Positions 8,215-17,800 of a DNA stretch of 64,000 nucleotides are shown piece by piece. A program made the position numbers and the translations under genes. How positions within the stretch are numbered: position 1 is the first letter of the stretch; every line of letters starts with the position of its first letter. The stretch covers positions 1 through 64,000 of the forward strand of contig NZ_FOHW01000009.1 of the NCBI RefSeq assembly GCF_900111735.1, in the 5' to 3' direction. Origin of the DNA: Pseudomonas graminis (GTDB lineage: Bacteria; Pseudomonadota; Gammaproteobacteria; Pseudomonadales; Pseudomonadaceae). The notes below the pieces were generated by a model. That model was not told where the DNA came from, did not search any database, and worked only from the letters and a program-made list of their open reading frames with translations.

Positions 8215-9444
8215 TTACTTATCCTGCGCGATCGGCAAGTCCACGGTGCCGTCGATGAATTTCGTCGGGCCGTTGGCGTTGGGGTTGATGTCGAATTTAA
8301 ATATCTCAGTCGGCAGCCAAAGCGTCGCGCACGCGTTGGGGATGTCGACCACGCCGCTGATGTGACCCTGCACCGGTGCCGAGCCCAACAGCGAATAACC
8401 CTGGGCCGGGGAGTAACCGAACTTGGTCATGTAGTTGATCGCGTTCAGGCACGCCTGGCGGTAGGCGACATTGACGTCCAGGTAGTGCTGCTGCCCGGCT
8501 TCGTCGACCGAGATGCCTTCGAAGATCAGGTAGTTGTTGTAGTTCGGCACGATAGGGCTTGGCTTGAACACCGGGTTCTTGATCCCGTACTTGGCCATGC
8601 CGTCCTTGATCAGCTCGACGCGCATGTGCACCCAGCCGGCCATTTCGATGGCGCCGCAGAAGGTTATTTCGCCGTCGCCCTGGCTGAAGTGCAAGTCGCC
8701 CACCGACAGACCCGCGCCGTCGACGTAGACCGGGAAGAACACTTTCGAGCCCCTGGACAGGTCCTTGATGTCGCAGTTGCCGCCGTGCTCACGGGGCGGC
8801 ACGGTGCGTGCGCCAGTGGCGGCGGCCAGGTCGCGGGCCGGGCCTTTGAGTTTGCCCAGGTGCGCCGTGCTGGCGCAGGGCGGACAGGCCAGTGCCGGCA
8901 CGCGGTCCGGGTCGGTGTCGATCAGTTCCTGCTCGCGGCGGTTCCACTCGGCGAGCATCTTGTGGTCCGGCAGACAGCCGATCAGGCCGGGGTGAATCAA
9001 GCCTGCAAACTCGACGCCGGGAATGTGCCGGGAGCTGGTCATCATGCCTTTGAAATCCCAGATGGATTTCTGTGCCAGGGGGAAATGCTCGGTGAGGAAG
9101 CCGCCGCCGTTCTGCTTGGAAAAGAAGCCGTTGAAGCCCCATTGCGAGTCGGCTCGGGCGCCGATGTCCAGCAGCTCCACCACCAGCAGGTCGCCTGGCT
9201 GGGCGCCATGCACACCCACCGGCCCGGACAGGTAATGCACGGTGGTCAGGTCGACGTCGCGCACGTCGCTGGCATCGTCGTTGTTCTTGATCGCGCCAGC
9301 GGTCCAGTCGTAGGTTTCGAGGATGAAATCATCCCCCGGCTTGACCCAGCAGGCCATCGGGATGTCCGGGTGCCAGCGGTTGTGGATCTGCTCGTTTTCG
9401 GTGACGGGCTGGTTGAGGTCGACTTTGATCAAGGTATCGGTCAT
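8215..9444 (-). CDS. fmdA: Formamidase (acetamidase/formamidase family)
   Basis: The protein has 409 residues, the usual length of FmdA. It hydrolyses formamide, and possibly other short amides, to ammonia and the acid in the cytoplasm. Family hallmarks are the opening DLNQPVTENEQIHNRWHPDIP, the segment GGNCDIKDLSRGSKVFFPVYV, and GDGEITFCGAIEM. GGAG lies before the ATG. It is downstream of a complete urea/amide ABC transporter and upstream of fmdB, so it probably releases ammonium from imported amides as a nitrogen source. Confidence 0.9.
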   Translation of the reverse strand: MTDTLIKVDLNQPVTENEQIHNRWHPDIPMACWVKPGDDFILETYDWTAGAIKNNDDASDVRDVDLTTVHYLSGPVGVHGAQPGDLLVVELLDIGARADSQWGFNGFFSKQNGGGFLTEHFPLAQKSIWDFKGMMTSSRHIPGVEFAGLIHPGLIGCLPDHKMLAEWNRREQELIDTDPDRVPALACPPCASTAHLGKLKGPARDLAAATGARTVPPREHGGNCDIKDLSRGSKVFFPVYVDGAGLSVGDLHFSQGDGEITFCGAIEMAGWVHMRVELIKDGMAKYGIKNPVFKPSPIVPNYNNYLIFEGISVDEAGQQHYLDVNVAYRQACLNAINYMTKFGYSPAQGYSLLGSAPVQGHISGVVDIPNACATLWLPTEIFKFDINPNANGPTKFIDGTVDLPIAQDK

Positions 9445-9506
9445 GGGGGGTTCTCCTTGGGTTTCGGGTCAATCAAATACGTCGTGAAAGTCCGGGCGGG
9501 CGCCAT

Positions 9507-9572
9507 CGCGGGACAAGCCACGCTCCTACAGGTGGCCGCATTCCTCTGTAGGAGCGTGGCTTGTCCCGCGAG
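9507..9572. repeat. Perfect 25-bp inverted repeat between urtE and fmdA
   Basis: Arms 9507-9531 and 9548-9572 are exact reverse complements; the outward arm begins TCGCGGGACAAGCC and ends TCCTACA. The loop is 16 bases. Related arms (CGGGCAAGCGCGCTCCTACA type) occur at 41135-41226, so this is a REP family distinct from CCGGCT. It lies inside the urt-fmd operon and could stabilise or attenuate the mRNA between transporter and enzyme genes. Confidence 0.85.
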
Positions 9573-9608
9573 AGGCCGTTACAGGCGCTGCACATCTCTG
9601 GCTGTTGC

Positions 9609-10298
9609 TTACACCGACAAATACCGACTGATCGTCGCTTCATCGACATTGGCCCGGGTCTCTTCGATGACGAAGCGGCCTTTCTCGATCACCAGCAACC
9701 GGTCGGCGATTTCCAGGGTGAAGGACAGCACCTGCTCCGAGACGATGATCGTCAGGTTGCGCAGGGTGCGGATTTCTTTGAGGGTGCGGGCGATGTCCTT
9801 GATGATCGACGGCTGGATGCCTTCGGTGGGCTCGTCGAGCAACAACACCTTTGGATTGGTCGCCAGGGCACGGGCGATGGCCAGTTGCTGTTGCTGGCCG
9901 CCGGACAGGTTGCCACCGCGTCGGCCGCGCATGTCGAACAGCACCGGAAACAGCGCGTACAGATCTTCCGGCACCTTGCCGCCCGCTGAGGCGGGGAGGC
10001 CGGTCTGGATGTTTTCCAGCACGCTCATCGACGGGAAAATCATCCGGCCCTGGGGCACGTAGGCCATGCCGTGGGCGACACGGTTGTGGGTTTCCATGGC
10101 GGACACGTCCACGCCGTCCAGCTGAACCTGGCCGCCCCATTGCGGCAGGATGCCCATCAGGCTTTTGAACAGGGTGGTCTTGCCCATGCCGTTGCGGCCC
10201 ATCACCGCGACGATTTCCTGTTTCTGCACCGAGAGGTTCAGGTCGTGGAGGACCTGACTCTGGCCATAACCACACGCCAGCTGCTGAATGTTGAACAT
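9609..10298 (-). CDS. urtE: Urea/amide ABC transporter ATP-binding protein UrtE-like
   Basis: The protein has 229 residues and is a LivF-type ATPase. Walker A is GRNGMGKTT, the signature LSGGQQQQL and Walker B VLLLDEPTEGIQP; the DEPTEGIQPS segment is typical of UrtE rather than of LivF. AAGGAG precedes the ATG. It is the last of five transporter genes, and ten bases separate it from urtD. Confidence 0.9.
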   Translation of the reverse strand: MFNIQQLACGYGQSQVLHDLNLSVQKQEIVAVMGRNGMGKTTLFKSLMGILPQWGGQVQLDGVDVSAMETHNRVAHGMAYVPQGRMIFPSMSVLENIQTGLPASAGGKVPEDLYALFPVLFDMRGRRGGNLSGGQQQQLAIARALATNPKVLLLDEPTEGIQPSIIKDIARTLKEIRTLRNLTIIVSEQVLSFTLEIADRLLVIEKGRFVIEETRANVDEATISRYLSV

Positions 10299-10308
10299 GC
10301 TGCGCTCC

Positions 10309-11070
10309 TTAATGGCCCAGATAGACTTCGATGACTTTCGGGTTGTTCTGCACCGACTCCATGCTGCCTTCGGCCAACACCTTGCCCTGATGCAGCACCG
10401 TGACCTTGTGGGCGATGCTCTTCACAAACTCCATGTCGTGCTCGATCACCAGCACCGAGCGGCCCTGGCTGATGCGATTCAACAGGTCGGCAGTTTGCGC
10501 ACGCTCGCTGACACTCATGCCCGCCACGGGCTCGTCGAGCATCAGCAGTTCCGGGTCCTGCATCAGCAACATGCCGATCTCCAGCCACTGCTTCTGGCCG
10601 TGGGATAACAGGCCCGCCTGTTGCTGCAGCAAGTCACCGAGGAAGATGTCGGCGGCCACCTGATTGACCCGCTCCAGCACCGCTTGGGTGCGTTTGAAAA
10701 ACAGCGCGCCGAACACCGACCGGCCCGCCGGAAACGACATCTCCAGGTTCTCGAACACGCTCAGGTTGTCGTAGATCGACGGCGTCTGGAACTTGCGCCC
10801 GACCCCGGCGCGGACGATGTCGTACTCGTTCATTTTGGTCAGCTCGCGGTCCTTGAACTGGATGCTGCCGCCCGTGGCCCGGGTCTTGCCGCAGATCAAA
10901 TCCAGCACCGTGGTCTTGCCCGCGCCGTTGGGGCCGATGACCACCCGCACTTCGTTGCGGTCGATGTACAGGTTGAGGTCGTCCACCGCCTTGAAGCCGT
11001 CGAACGAAACGGTCAGCCCTTCGATGGCCAGGACCGGTTTGTTCATCTGAAAGCCTGTGGGACTGGTCAT
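10309..11070 (-). CDS. urtD: Urea/amide ABC transporter ATP-binding protein UrtD-like
   Basis: The protein has 253 residues and is a LivG-type ATPase. Walker A is GPNGAGKTT, the unusual signature LSHGQKQWLEI is the UrtD type, Walker B is LLMLDEPVAGM and the H-loop VIEHDM. The start at 11070 overlaps the urtC stop by four bases (ATGA). It works with UrtE to energise uptake. Confidence 0.9.
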   Translation of the reverse strand: MTSPTGFQMNKPVLAIEGLTVSFDGFKAVDDLNLYIDRNEVRVVIGPNGAGKTTVLDLICGKTRATGGSIQFKDRELTKMNEYDIVRAGVGRKFQTPSIYDNLSVFENLEMSFPAGRSVFGALFFKRTQAVLERVNQVAADIFLGDLLQQQAGLLSHGQKQWLEIGMLLMQDPELLMLDEPVAGMSVSERAQTADLLNRISQGRSVLVIEHDMEFVKSIAHKVTVLHQGKVLAEGSMESVQNNPKVIEVYLGH

Positions 11071-12248
11071 GGCTGAATCTCCAACGGGCTGGCGGCTTTC
11101 TTGTCCGCGAGGGCGGGGGTTGGCGTGATGCCCGGGGCAGGGGAGGCAATCACCGTTGCCGGCTTGCGCGTAACGCCCGACAACCATTTGCGCCCGTGGC
11201 TTTCCCACAAACCGGCCAGGCCGTTGGGGAAGTACATGACCACGGCGATGAACAGCCCGCCCATAAGGTACAGCCACAATTCGGGGAACGACTCGGAGAA
11301 ATAGGTTTTGCCGTAGTTCACCAGCAGCGAGCCGTACACCGCGCCCAACAGCGACATGCGCCCACCGACGGCGGCGAAAATCACCATCTCGATGGACGGC
11401 ACGATGCCCACGAACGAGGGCGACATGAACCCCACCTGCAAGGCGAACATGGCCCCGCCGATGGCCGAGAAACACGCCGCGACGCAGTACACGAAGACCT
11501 TGAACGCCGCCACGTCGTAACCGGAAAAGCGCACCCGCTCTTCCTTGTCGCGCATGGCCATCAGCAGCCGGCCGAGCTTGGAGTTGAGGATGAATTTGCC
11601 GAACAGGATGCAGCCAAACAGCAGGCCGGCGTTGATGAAGTACAACAGCAGCCTGGCGCTGTCGCTGCGGATGTCCCAGCCCAGCAGCGTCTTCAGATCG
11701 GTGATGCCGTTGATCCCGCCGGTCAAGCCTTGCTGGCCGATGATCAGCACCGTGAGGATCAACGCGATGGCCTGGGTTACGATGGAAAAATACACATCGC
11801 CCACCCGGCGTCTGAACAGCGCGACGCCAATGATCAACGCCAGCAGCACCGGCAACACGATGACCGCCATCACCGTGAACGTGAAGCTGTGAAACGGGAC
11901 CCACAGCCACGGCAGTTCGGTGATCTGGTTCCAGTCCATGAAGTCCGGAATGCCCGGGGTCGACTGGATCTTGGTGCTCTCGGGATCAGACGCTTCCAGC
12001 TTCAGAAACATCGCCATGCAGTAGCCGCCCAGGCCGAAGAACACGCCTTGCCCCAGGCTGAGAATGCCGCCGTACCCCCAGCACAACACCAGACCTACGG
12101 CGACGAACGCGTAGGTCAGGTATTTGCCGACCATGTTCAGGCGAAAGGCGTCGAGGGTCAGGGGGAAGACCACCAGAATCAGGGTCGCAAGGATCAGCAG
12201 GCCGACCACGCCCTGGCGTCCGCCGAGCATTTTGTTAAGCGCGTTCAT
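11067..12248 (-). CDS. urtC: Urea/amide ABC transporter permease UrtC-like
   Basis: The protein has 393 residues from the ATG at 12248. It is a LivM-type permease with about nine hydrophobic segments. The conserved CWGYGGILSLGQGVFFGLGGY lies near residue 60, and the periplasmic loop with DFMDWNQITELPW is characteristic of UrtC. The C-terminal tail is Pro/Ala rich. It overlaps urtD by four bases and pairs with UrtB. Confidence 0.9.
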   Translation of the reverse strand: MNALNKMLGGRQGVVGLLILATLILVVFPLTLDAFRLNMVGKYLTYAFVAVGLVLCWGYGGILSLGQGVFFGLGGYCMAMFLKLEASDPESTKIQSTPGIPDFMDWNQITELPWLWVPFHSFTFTVMAVIVLPVLLALIIGVALFRRRVGDVYFSIVTQAIALILTVLIIGQQGLTGGINGITDLKTLLGWDIRSDSARLLLYFINAGLLFGCILFGKFILNSKLGRLLMAMRDKEERVRFSGYDVAAFKVFVYCVAACFSAIGGAMFALQVGFMSPSFVGIVPSIEMVIFAAVGGRMSLLGAVYGSLLVNYGKTYFSESFPELWLYLMGGLFIAVVMYFPNGLAGLWESHGRKWLSGVTRKPATVIASPAPGITPTPALADKKAASPLEIQP

Positions 12249-12271
12249 GGGGCTACCTCTCTGGCGCACAC

Positions 12272-13189
12272 TTATTTACGAACCTTGCTGGCAAACAACC
12301 CCTGGGGGCGCATCAACAGGATCAGGATCACGATGGACAGGGTCAGCACCTTGGCCATCGAGCCACTCATGAAAAATTCCGACAGCGACTGGGTCTGGGC
12401 AATGGCAAACGCCGAGGCAATGGTGCCGAACAGGCTGGCCGCGCCGCCGAACACCACCACCAGGAAGGTGTCGACGATGTACAGCGACCCGGCGGTGGGG
12501 CCGGTGGAACCGATGGTGGTGAACGCCGCGCCCGCCACCCCGGCCACACCGCAGCCCAGGGCGAAGGTCATGCGGTCGACCTTGCGGGTATTGATCCCCA
12601 CCGCCCGGCTCATGATCCGGTTCTGCACCGTGGCGCGGACGTGCAAGCCCCAGCGGGTGCGGTACAGCATCAGGAAAATGCCGCCGGTCATCAGCACGGT
12701 CAGGCCCATAACGAACAGGCCGTTGCGCGGGATTTCGATGGCGTCGGTGAGGTTGACCGCGCCCATCAGCCATTCGGGCGGGTTGGCGCTGACTTCACGG
12801 GCGCCGAAGATGGAACGGAAGGCTTGCTGCATGACCAGGGACAGGCCCCATGTCGCCAGCAGGGTGTCGAGCGGCCGATGGTAGAGGCGACTGATCATCA
12901 CCCACTCCACCACCCAGCCAATCGCACCGGCCACCACGAACGACAGCGCGATGGCGAAGAAGAAATAGTACGGCTGCATCCACGGGCACCAGGTCTGCAC
13001 CAGGGTCGACAGCATGTACGTGGTGTAGGCGCCGATGGTGAGGAATTCACCGTGGGCCATGTTGATCACGCCCATCTGACCAAAGATGATCGCCAGCCCC
13101 AGGGCCATCAACAACAGCACGCAGAACACGGAAAGCCCGTTGAACCCCTGCATGGCCGCGATGGCACCAAATTCCGATAGCCATTCCAT
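12272..13189 (-). CDS. urtB: Urea/amide ABC transporter permease UrtB-like (short form)
   Basis: The protein has 305 residues and is a LivH-type permease. A strong ribosome site (GAGGAGGGACC) precedes the ATG. The motif GVINMAHGEFLTIGAYTTY and the C-terminal SLFGTIASAFAIAQTQSL are the UrtB pattern. Many UrtB proteins are about 500 residues with a long periplasmic N-terminal part; this one lacks it, resembling the amide/urea FmdE-type permeases linked to formamidase. A hairpin repeat separates it from urtA. Confidence 0.88.
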   Translation of the reverse strand: MEWLSEFGAIAAMQGFNGLSVFCVLLLMALGLAIIFGQMGVINMAHGEFLTIGAYTTYMLSTLVQTWCPWMQPYYFFFAIALSFVVAGAIGWVVEWVMISRLYHRPLDTLLATWGLSLVMQQAFRSIFGAREVSANPPEWLMGAVNLTDAIEIPRNGLFVMGLTVLMTGGIFLMLYRTRWGLHVRATVQNRIMSRAVGINTRKVDRMTFALGCGVAGVAGAAFTTIGSTGPTAGSLYIVDTFLVVVFGGAASLFGTIASAFAIAQTQSLSEFFMSGSMAKVLTLSIVILILLMRPQGLFASKVRK

Positions 13190-13240
13190 GGTGGTCCCTC
13201 CTCGGGAAGCTGTGTGGGTTTAGGATTGGGGGTCGGGACC

Positions 13241-13336
13241 AGCTGCAAGCTGTAAGCTTCAAGCGGCAAGTAAAAGCGAGAGCAACTGCAACGCACACCG
13301 CTTCCACTTGCCGCTTGCAGCTAACCGCTTACAGCT
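13241..13336. repeat. REP-like hairpin between urtA and urtB
   Basis: Arms 13241-13271 and 13306-13336 are imperfect reverse complements (AGCTGCAAGC.. and GCGGCAAGT shared ends). The element lies in the 160-bp gap between the binding-protein gene and the permease genes, so its transcript could form a hairpin that lowers downstream expression relative to urtA. Confidence 0.7.
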
Positions 13337-13349
13337 ACCGCGCAGCGGC

Positions 13350-14594
13350 CTACTGATAGCCCTTCGGAAACGGATTCGGCTCGATCAGCTCCGACTCGTA
13401 AACCACTTTGAACTGGCCGTCGGCCTGGACTTCACCGATGCGGGTCTTGCTCCACAGGTGATGGTTTTCGTGGATCTTCACGTAGCCTTCAGGCGCGGTT
13501 TTCAGCTCGATGCCTGGGGACGCAGCGACCACTTTGTCGACGTCGAAGCTGCCGGCTTTCTCGACCGCCGCTTTCCACAACCACGGACCGAGGTAGGCGG
13601 CCTGGGTCACGTCGCCCATCACCGAATCCTTGCCGTACTTGGCCTTGAACGCCTCAACGAAGGCTTTGTTGTTGGGGTTATCCAGGCTCTGGAAGTACTT
13701 CATGGAGGCATAGAAGCCCTTCATGTTTTCGCCGCCAATGCCCAGCAGTTCGTCTTCGGTGACCGACAGGGTCAACAGCGTCTGCTTGGTGGAATCGACG
13801 CCGGCGGCTTTGAGCTGCTTGTAGAACGCCACGTTGGAACCGCCCACGACCGCGGCGAAGACCACGTCAGGTTTCTTCAATTTGACTTTGTTGATCAGCG
13901 AGCCGAACTGGGTGTTGCCCAGCGGGTAGTAGTCTTCGCCGACCACGGTGCCGTGGAGCACGTTTTCGATGTGCTTGCGGGCGATCTTCATCGAGGTGCG
14001 CGGCCAGATGTAATCCGAACCGATCAGATAAAAGGTCTTGGCGCCCTTGGTCTTGGCGATCCAGTCCAGGCTGGCAAGGATCTGCTGGGTGGCTTCCTGC
14101 CCGGTGTAGATCACGTTTTTCGACTGTTCCAGCCCTTCGTAGAAGGTCGGGTAGTACAACAGGCCGTTTTCTTTCTCGAACACCGGCAGCACCGCTTTAC
14201 GCGAGGCCGAGGTCCAGCAGCCGAACACCGTGGCCACCTTGTCGTTGACCAGCAGCTTGCGGGCTTTCTCGGCGAAGGTCGGCCAGTCGGACGCGCCGTC
14301 TTCCTGAACGATTTTGATCTGGCGACCGAGGATGCCCCCGGACGCGTTGATCTGGTCGATCGCCAGGCGTTCGGCCTGGATCGAACCGGTTTCGGAGATC
14401 GCCATGGTGCCGGTGGCCGAGTGCAGCTGGCCGACGGTCACTTCGGTCGGCGTGACGGCGAGGCCGGTGGTGTTGGCGTCATCGGCCAGGGTCATCTGGC
14501 TGAACACGCTGGCGGCGATCAGCGAAAGGGCTGCCGTCCCCAATGCCAGCCGTCGGGGGAAAAAGCGCGTGGGGCCTGTCAGTCGTGAATCCAT
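13350..14594 (-). CDS. urtA: Urea/amide ABC transporter substrate-binding protein UrtA-like
   Basis: The protein has 414 residues from the ATG at 14594. A basic N-terminus (FFPRRLALG) and hydrophobic stretch end in a signal cleavage site near residue 37, by Sec or possibly Tat. The mature part is a Leu-binding-type family protein with VGQLHSATGTMAISE, the residues expected for UrtA/AmiC-like amide binding. The C-terminus reads ELIEPNPFPKGYQ, typical of this family. First gene of the urt-fmd operon. Urea and short amides are the likely ligands, given the formamidase downstream. Confidence 0.88.
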   Translation of the reverse strand: MDSRLTGPTRFFPRRLALGTAALSLIAASVFSQMTLADDANTTGLAVTPTEVTVGQLHSATGTMAISETGSIQAERLAIDQINASGGILGRQIKIVQEDGASDWPTFAEKARKLLVNDKVATVFGCWTSASRKAVLPVFEKENGLLYYPTFYEGLEQSKNVIYTGQEATQQILASLDWIAKTKGAKTFYLIGSDYIWPRTSMKIARKHIENVLHGTVVGEDYYPLGNTQFGSLINKVKLKKPDVVFAAVVGGSNVAFYKQLKAAGVDSTKQTLLTLSVTEDELLGIGGENMKGFYASMKYFQSLDNPNNKAFVEAFKAKYGKDSVMGDVTQAAYLGPWLWKAAVEKAGSFDVDKVVAASPGIELKTAPEGYVKIHENHHLWSKTRIGEVQADGQFKVVYESELIEPNPFPKGYQ

Positions 14595-14695
14595 GTTCCC
14601 GCTCCTGTGCTGGTGATTCGCGGCGTCCGGGTGAGGGTCCGTCGCGAGCTGCGAGCAAGCATGAGGCGGGCGCGGGAATCGAGGTATACGCAGCG

Positions 14696-14724
14696 TGACG
14701 TATGCGCGTACGTCATTTGACGTA
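14696..14724. promoter_or_regulatory. Three TGACGTA motifs in the urtA / transporter-kinase divergent promoter
   Basis: TGACGTA (14696-14702) and its inverted partner TACGTCA (14709-14715) are separated by six bases, and a third direct copy follows at 14718-14724. The cluster lies between urtA (start 14594) and the kinase gene (start 14837). It is a good candidate binding site for the LuxR-type response regulator encoded at 18249. Binding is inferred from symmetry and position. Confidence 0.5.
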
Positions 14725-14836
14725 GGGCCGGGAGCGTCGGACCCGGGCATGATTGCGCCCGCGGCACCGAACCCGCGGCACAGAAGTTGCTGCTTGAATA
14801 TTCGAGGTCTCAGTTTCGCGCCAGCAAGGAAGGTGA

Positions 14837-17800
14837 GTGGCGAATTCGCTCTCTCTCATCAGGAACTACTCCGTGCGACCTTCCGGCTCTCAACGCATCA
14901 TCAAGGTGCGCCGCGATTACAACCGTCTGGTCGCCGACGAGACCATGGAAGACTACGCGTTGCGTTTCACGCCCAAGTCCTTTCGCAAATGGTCGGAATT
15001 CCGCATCGCCAACACGGCTGTCGGGGCCGTGTCGTTCCTGGCACTGGAAGCCATTGGCGGCGCACTGGTGATGAGCTACGGCTTCACCAACACCTTATGG
15101 GCCATCATCGCCATGACGGGGGTGATCTTTCTCACCGGACTGCCCATCAGCTACTACGCCGCGCGCTATGGCGTGGACATGGACCTGCTGACCCGTGGCG
15201 CCGGCTTCGGCTACATCGGCTCGACCATCACCTCGTTGATCTACGCCAGTTTCACCTTCCTGTTCTTCGCCCTGGAAGCGGCAATCATGGCCCTGGCGCT
15301 GCAGCTGTACACCCACATTCCGCTGGCGCTGGCGTACGTGATCTGCTCGATCATCGTCATCCCGCTGGTGGCCTACGGCATCACCCTGATCAGTCGCCTG
15401 CAGATGTGGTCGCAACCGCTGTGGCTGACGTTGCTGATCGTGCCGTACGTGTTCGTGATCTGGAAAAACCCCGACGCGCTGTCCGACCTCACCAGCTTTG
15501 CCGGGCGCGAAGGCGAGGGCGGCACCTTCAATCTGCTGCTGTTCGGCGCCGCGTTCAGCGTGGCGTTGTCCCTGGTGACACAGATCGGCGAACAGGTGGA
15601 CTACCTGCGCTTTCTGCCGGAAAAAACCCGCCGCAATCGCAAGCGCTGGTGGGCCGCGCTGCTGATGGCAGGGCCCGGCTGGGTCATCCCCGGCGGCCTG
15701 AAAATCATGGCCGGTGCCTTTCTTGCTTTCCTCGCCCTGCAACATCAAGTGCCGATTGAACGCGCGGCTGAGCCGACGCAGATGTACCTGGTGGCGTTCA
15801 ACTACGTATTTGCCTCCCCGGAATGGGCGCTGGCGGCCATGGTGCTGTTCGTGATCATTTCCCAGATCAAGATCAACATGACCAACGCCTACGCCGGGTC
15901 CCTGGCCTGGTCGAACTTCTTCGCCCGGGTCACCCACAGCCATCCGGGCCGAGTGGTCTGGCTGGTGTTCAACGTCGCCATCGCCTTGATCCTCATGGAA
16001 CTGGGCGTCTTCGACGCCATTGAGGAAGTGCTCGGCCTTTACGCCAACGTCGCCATCGCCTGGATCGGCGCGCTGGTGGCCGATCTGGTGATCAACAAGC
16101 CCCTCGGCCTCTCGCCCAAACACATTGAGTTCAAGCGCGCGCACCTGTACGACATCAACCCGGTGGGCGTCGGCGCGATGTTTATTGCCTCATTGCTGTC
16201 GATGTGTGCCCATTTCGGTGCGTTGGGGGAGGTGGCCCGCGCCGCGCCGCCGCTGATTTCCCTGACCACGGCGCTGATCGCGTCGCCGTTGATCGCCTGG
16301 CTGACCAAAGGCCGCTATTACATTGCCCGGGAAAGCGACCCCGGTTTGCTGTTCCCCCTCGGCCGCCAGACCAGCCTGCGCTGTGGCGTGTGCAGCAACC
16401 GTTTCGAAACCCCGGACATGGCCTGGTGCCCGGCCTACGGTTCGCCGATCTGCTCGTTGTGCTGTTCGCTGGACGCCCGCTGCGGCGATCAATGCAAAAC
16501 CCGCTCGCGGCTGTCGATGCAGTTCGAGGACCTGATCGGCCGCCTGCTGCCCCGCTTGCCACGCCAGTACCTGCACACCCGGCTGGCGCAATACCTGGGC
16601 CTGCTCACCGTGTTGGTGCTGACCCTGACCGGGGCGCTGACGATGATTTACAGCCAGGTCTCACACGGGCTGATCGATCAGTCGCCTCAGGTGCATCACA
16701 CCCTGATGCTTGCGTTTCTCAAGGCGTTCCTGACCTTTTGCGTGTTCGCGGGCGTACTGGCCTGGTGGGTGGTGCTGACCCGGGAGAGCCGGCGCGTGGC
16801 CCTGGAAGAATCCGAGCGGCAGACGGCGCTGCTGATGCAGGAAATCGAGGCGCACCACAAAACCGATCAGGCGTTGCAGGAAGCCAAGGAAGCCTCGGAG
16901 GCCGCCAACGCCGCCAAGAGCCGCTATGTCACCGGGCTTTCCCACGAGCTGCGCACGCCGCTCAACAGCATTCTTGGTTTCACCCAGATCCTGCAACGGG
17001 ACGTCGCCACCCCGAGCAAACATCTGGATTCCCTGGCGACCATCATGCGCAGCAGTTCGCATTTGTTGTCGCTGATCGACGGCCTGCTGGACGTGGCCAA
17101 GATCGAAGCCGGCAAACTGCGGCTGGAGCCGACGGAAATCCTGTTCCAGGAGTTTCTCGACGACCTGGAGAAAATGTTCGCCAGCACGGCCCGGGAGAAA
17201 GGCCTGCACTTTCGTCTGGAGCTGATCGGGCGCATGCCGGAAGTGGTGCGCGGCGACGAGAAGCGGGTCCGGCAGATCCTGATCAACCTGCTGGGCAACG
17301 CGATCAACTTCACTGACAGCGGGGAAGTCTGCCTGCGGGTCAGTTACCGGCGCGAAACCGCGACCTTCGACATCATCGACACCGGTATCGGCATCGCGCC
17401 GGAGCAGATCGAACGCATTTTCCAGCCATTCGAGCGGGGCGGGCTGGTACGCCAGGACAACGGCGTGGGCCTGGGATTGACCATCACGCGGATGCTCACG
17501 GCGTTGATGGGCGGCGCCCTGTCCGTCAGCAGCCAGCCCGAGGAGGGCACGCGGTTTCAGGTGCGGCTGTTCTTGTCCGAAGTGCGGGTGCCCAAGGCGA
17601 TCATCGACGTCAACCACGACGTCATCGGTTACGACGGTCAGCGGCGGCTGATTCTGGTGGTGGACGATCACATCGAGCACCGCAAGGTCATCAGCGGCAT
17701 GCTCTTGCCGCTGGGTTTTGACGTAGCGCAGGCGGCCAACGGGCAAGAGGCGGTCAGGCAGGTGTCGCTGCTGCACCCGGACCTGATCCTGATGGACCTG

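Noticed and set aside
8362..10062. Open frame of 566 codons spanning fmdA, the palindrome and urtE on the plus strand
   Set aside because: It runs through two well-supported genes on the other strand and an intergenic repeat; no recognisable domain or ribosome site.
11196..12884. Open frame of 562 codons antisense to urtC and urtB
   Set aside because: Gln/His/Asp/Arg-rich shadow frame of membrane protein genes; no domain.
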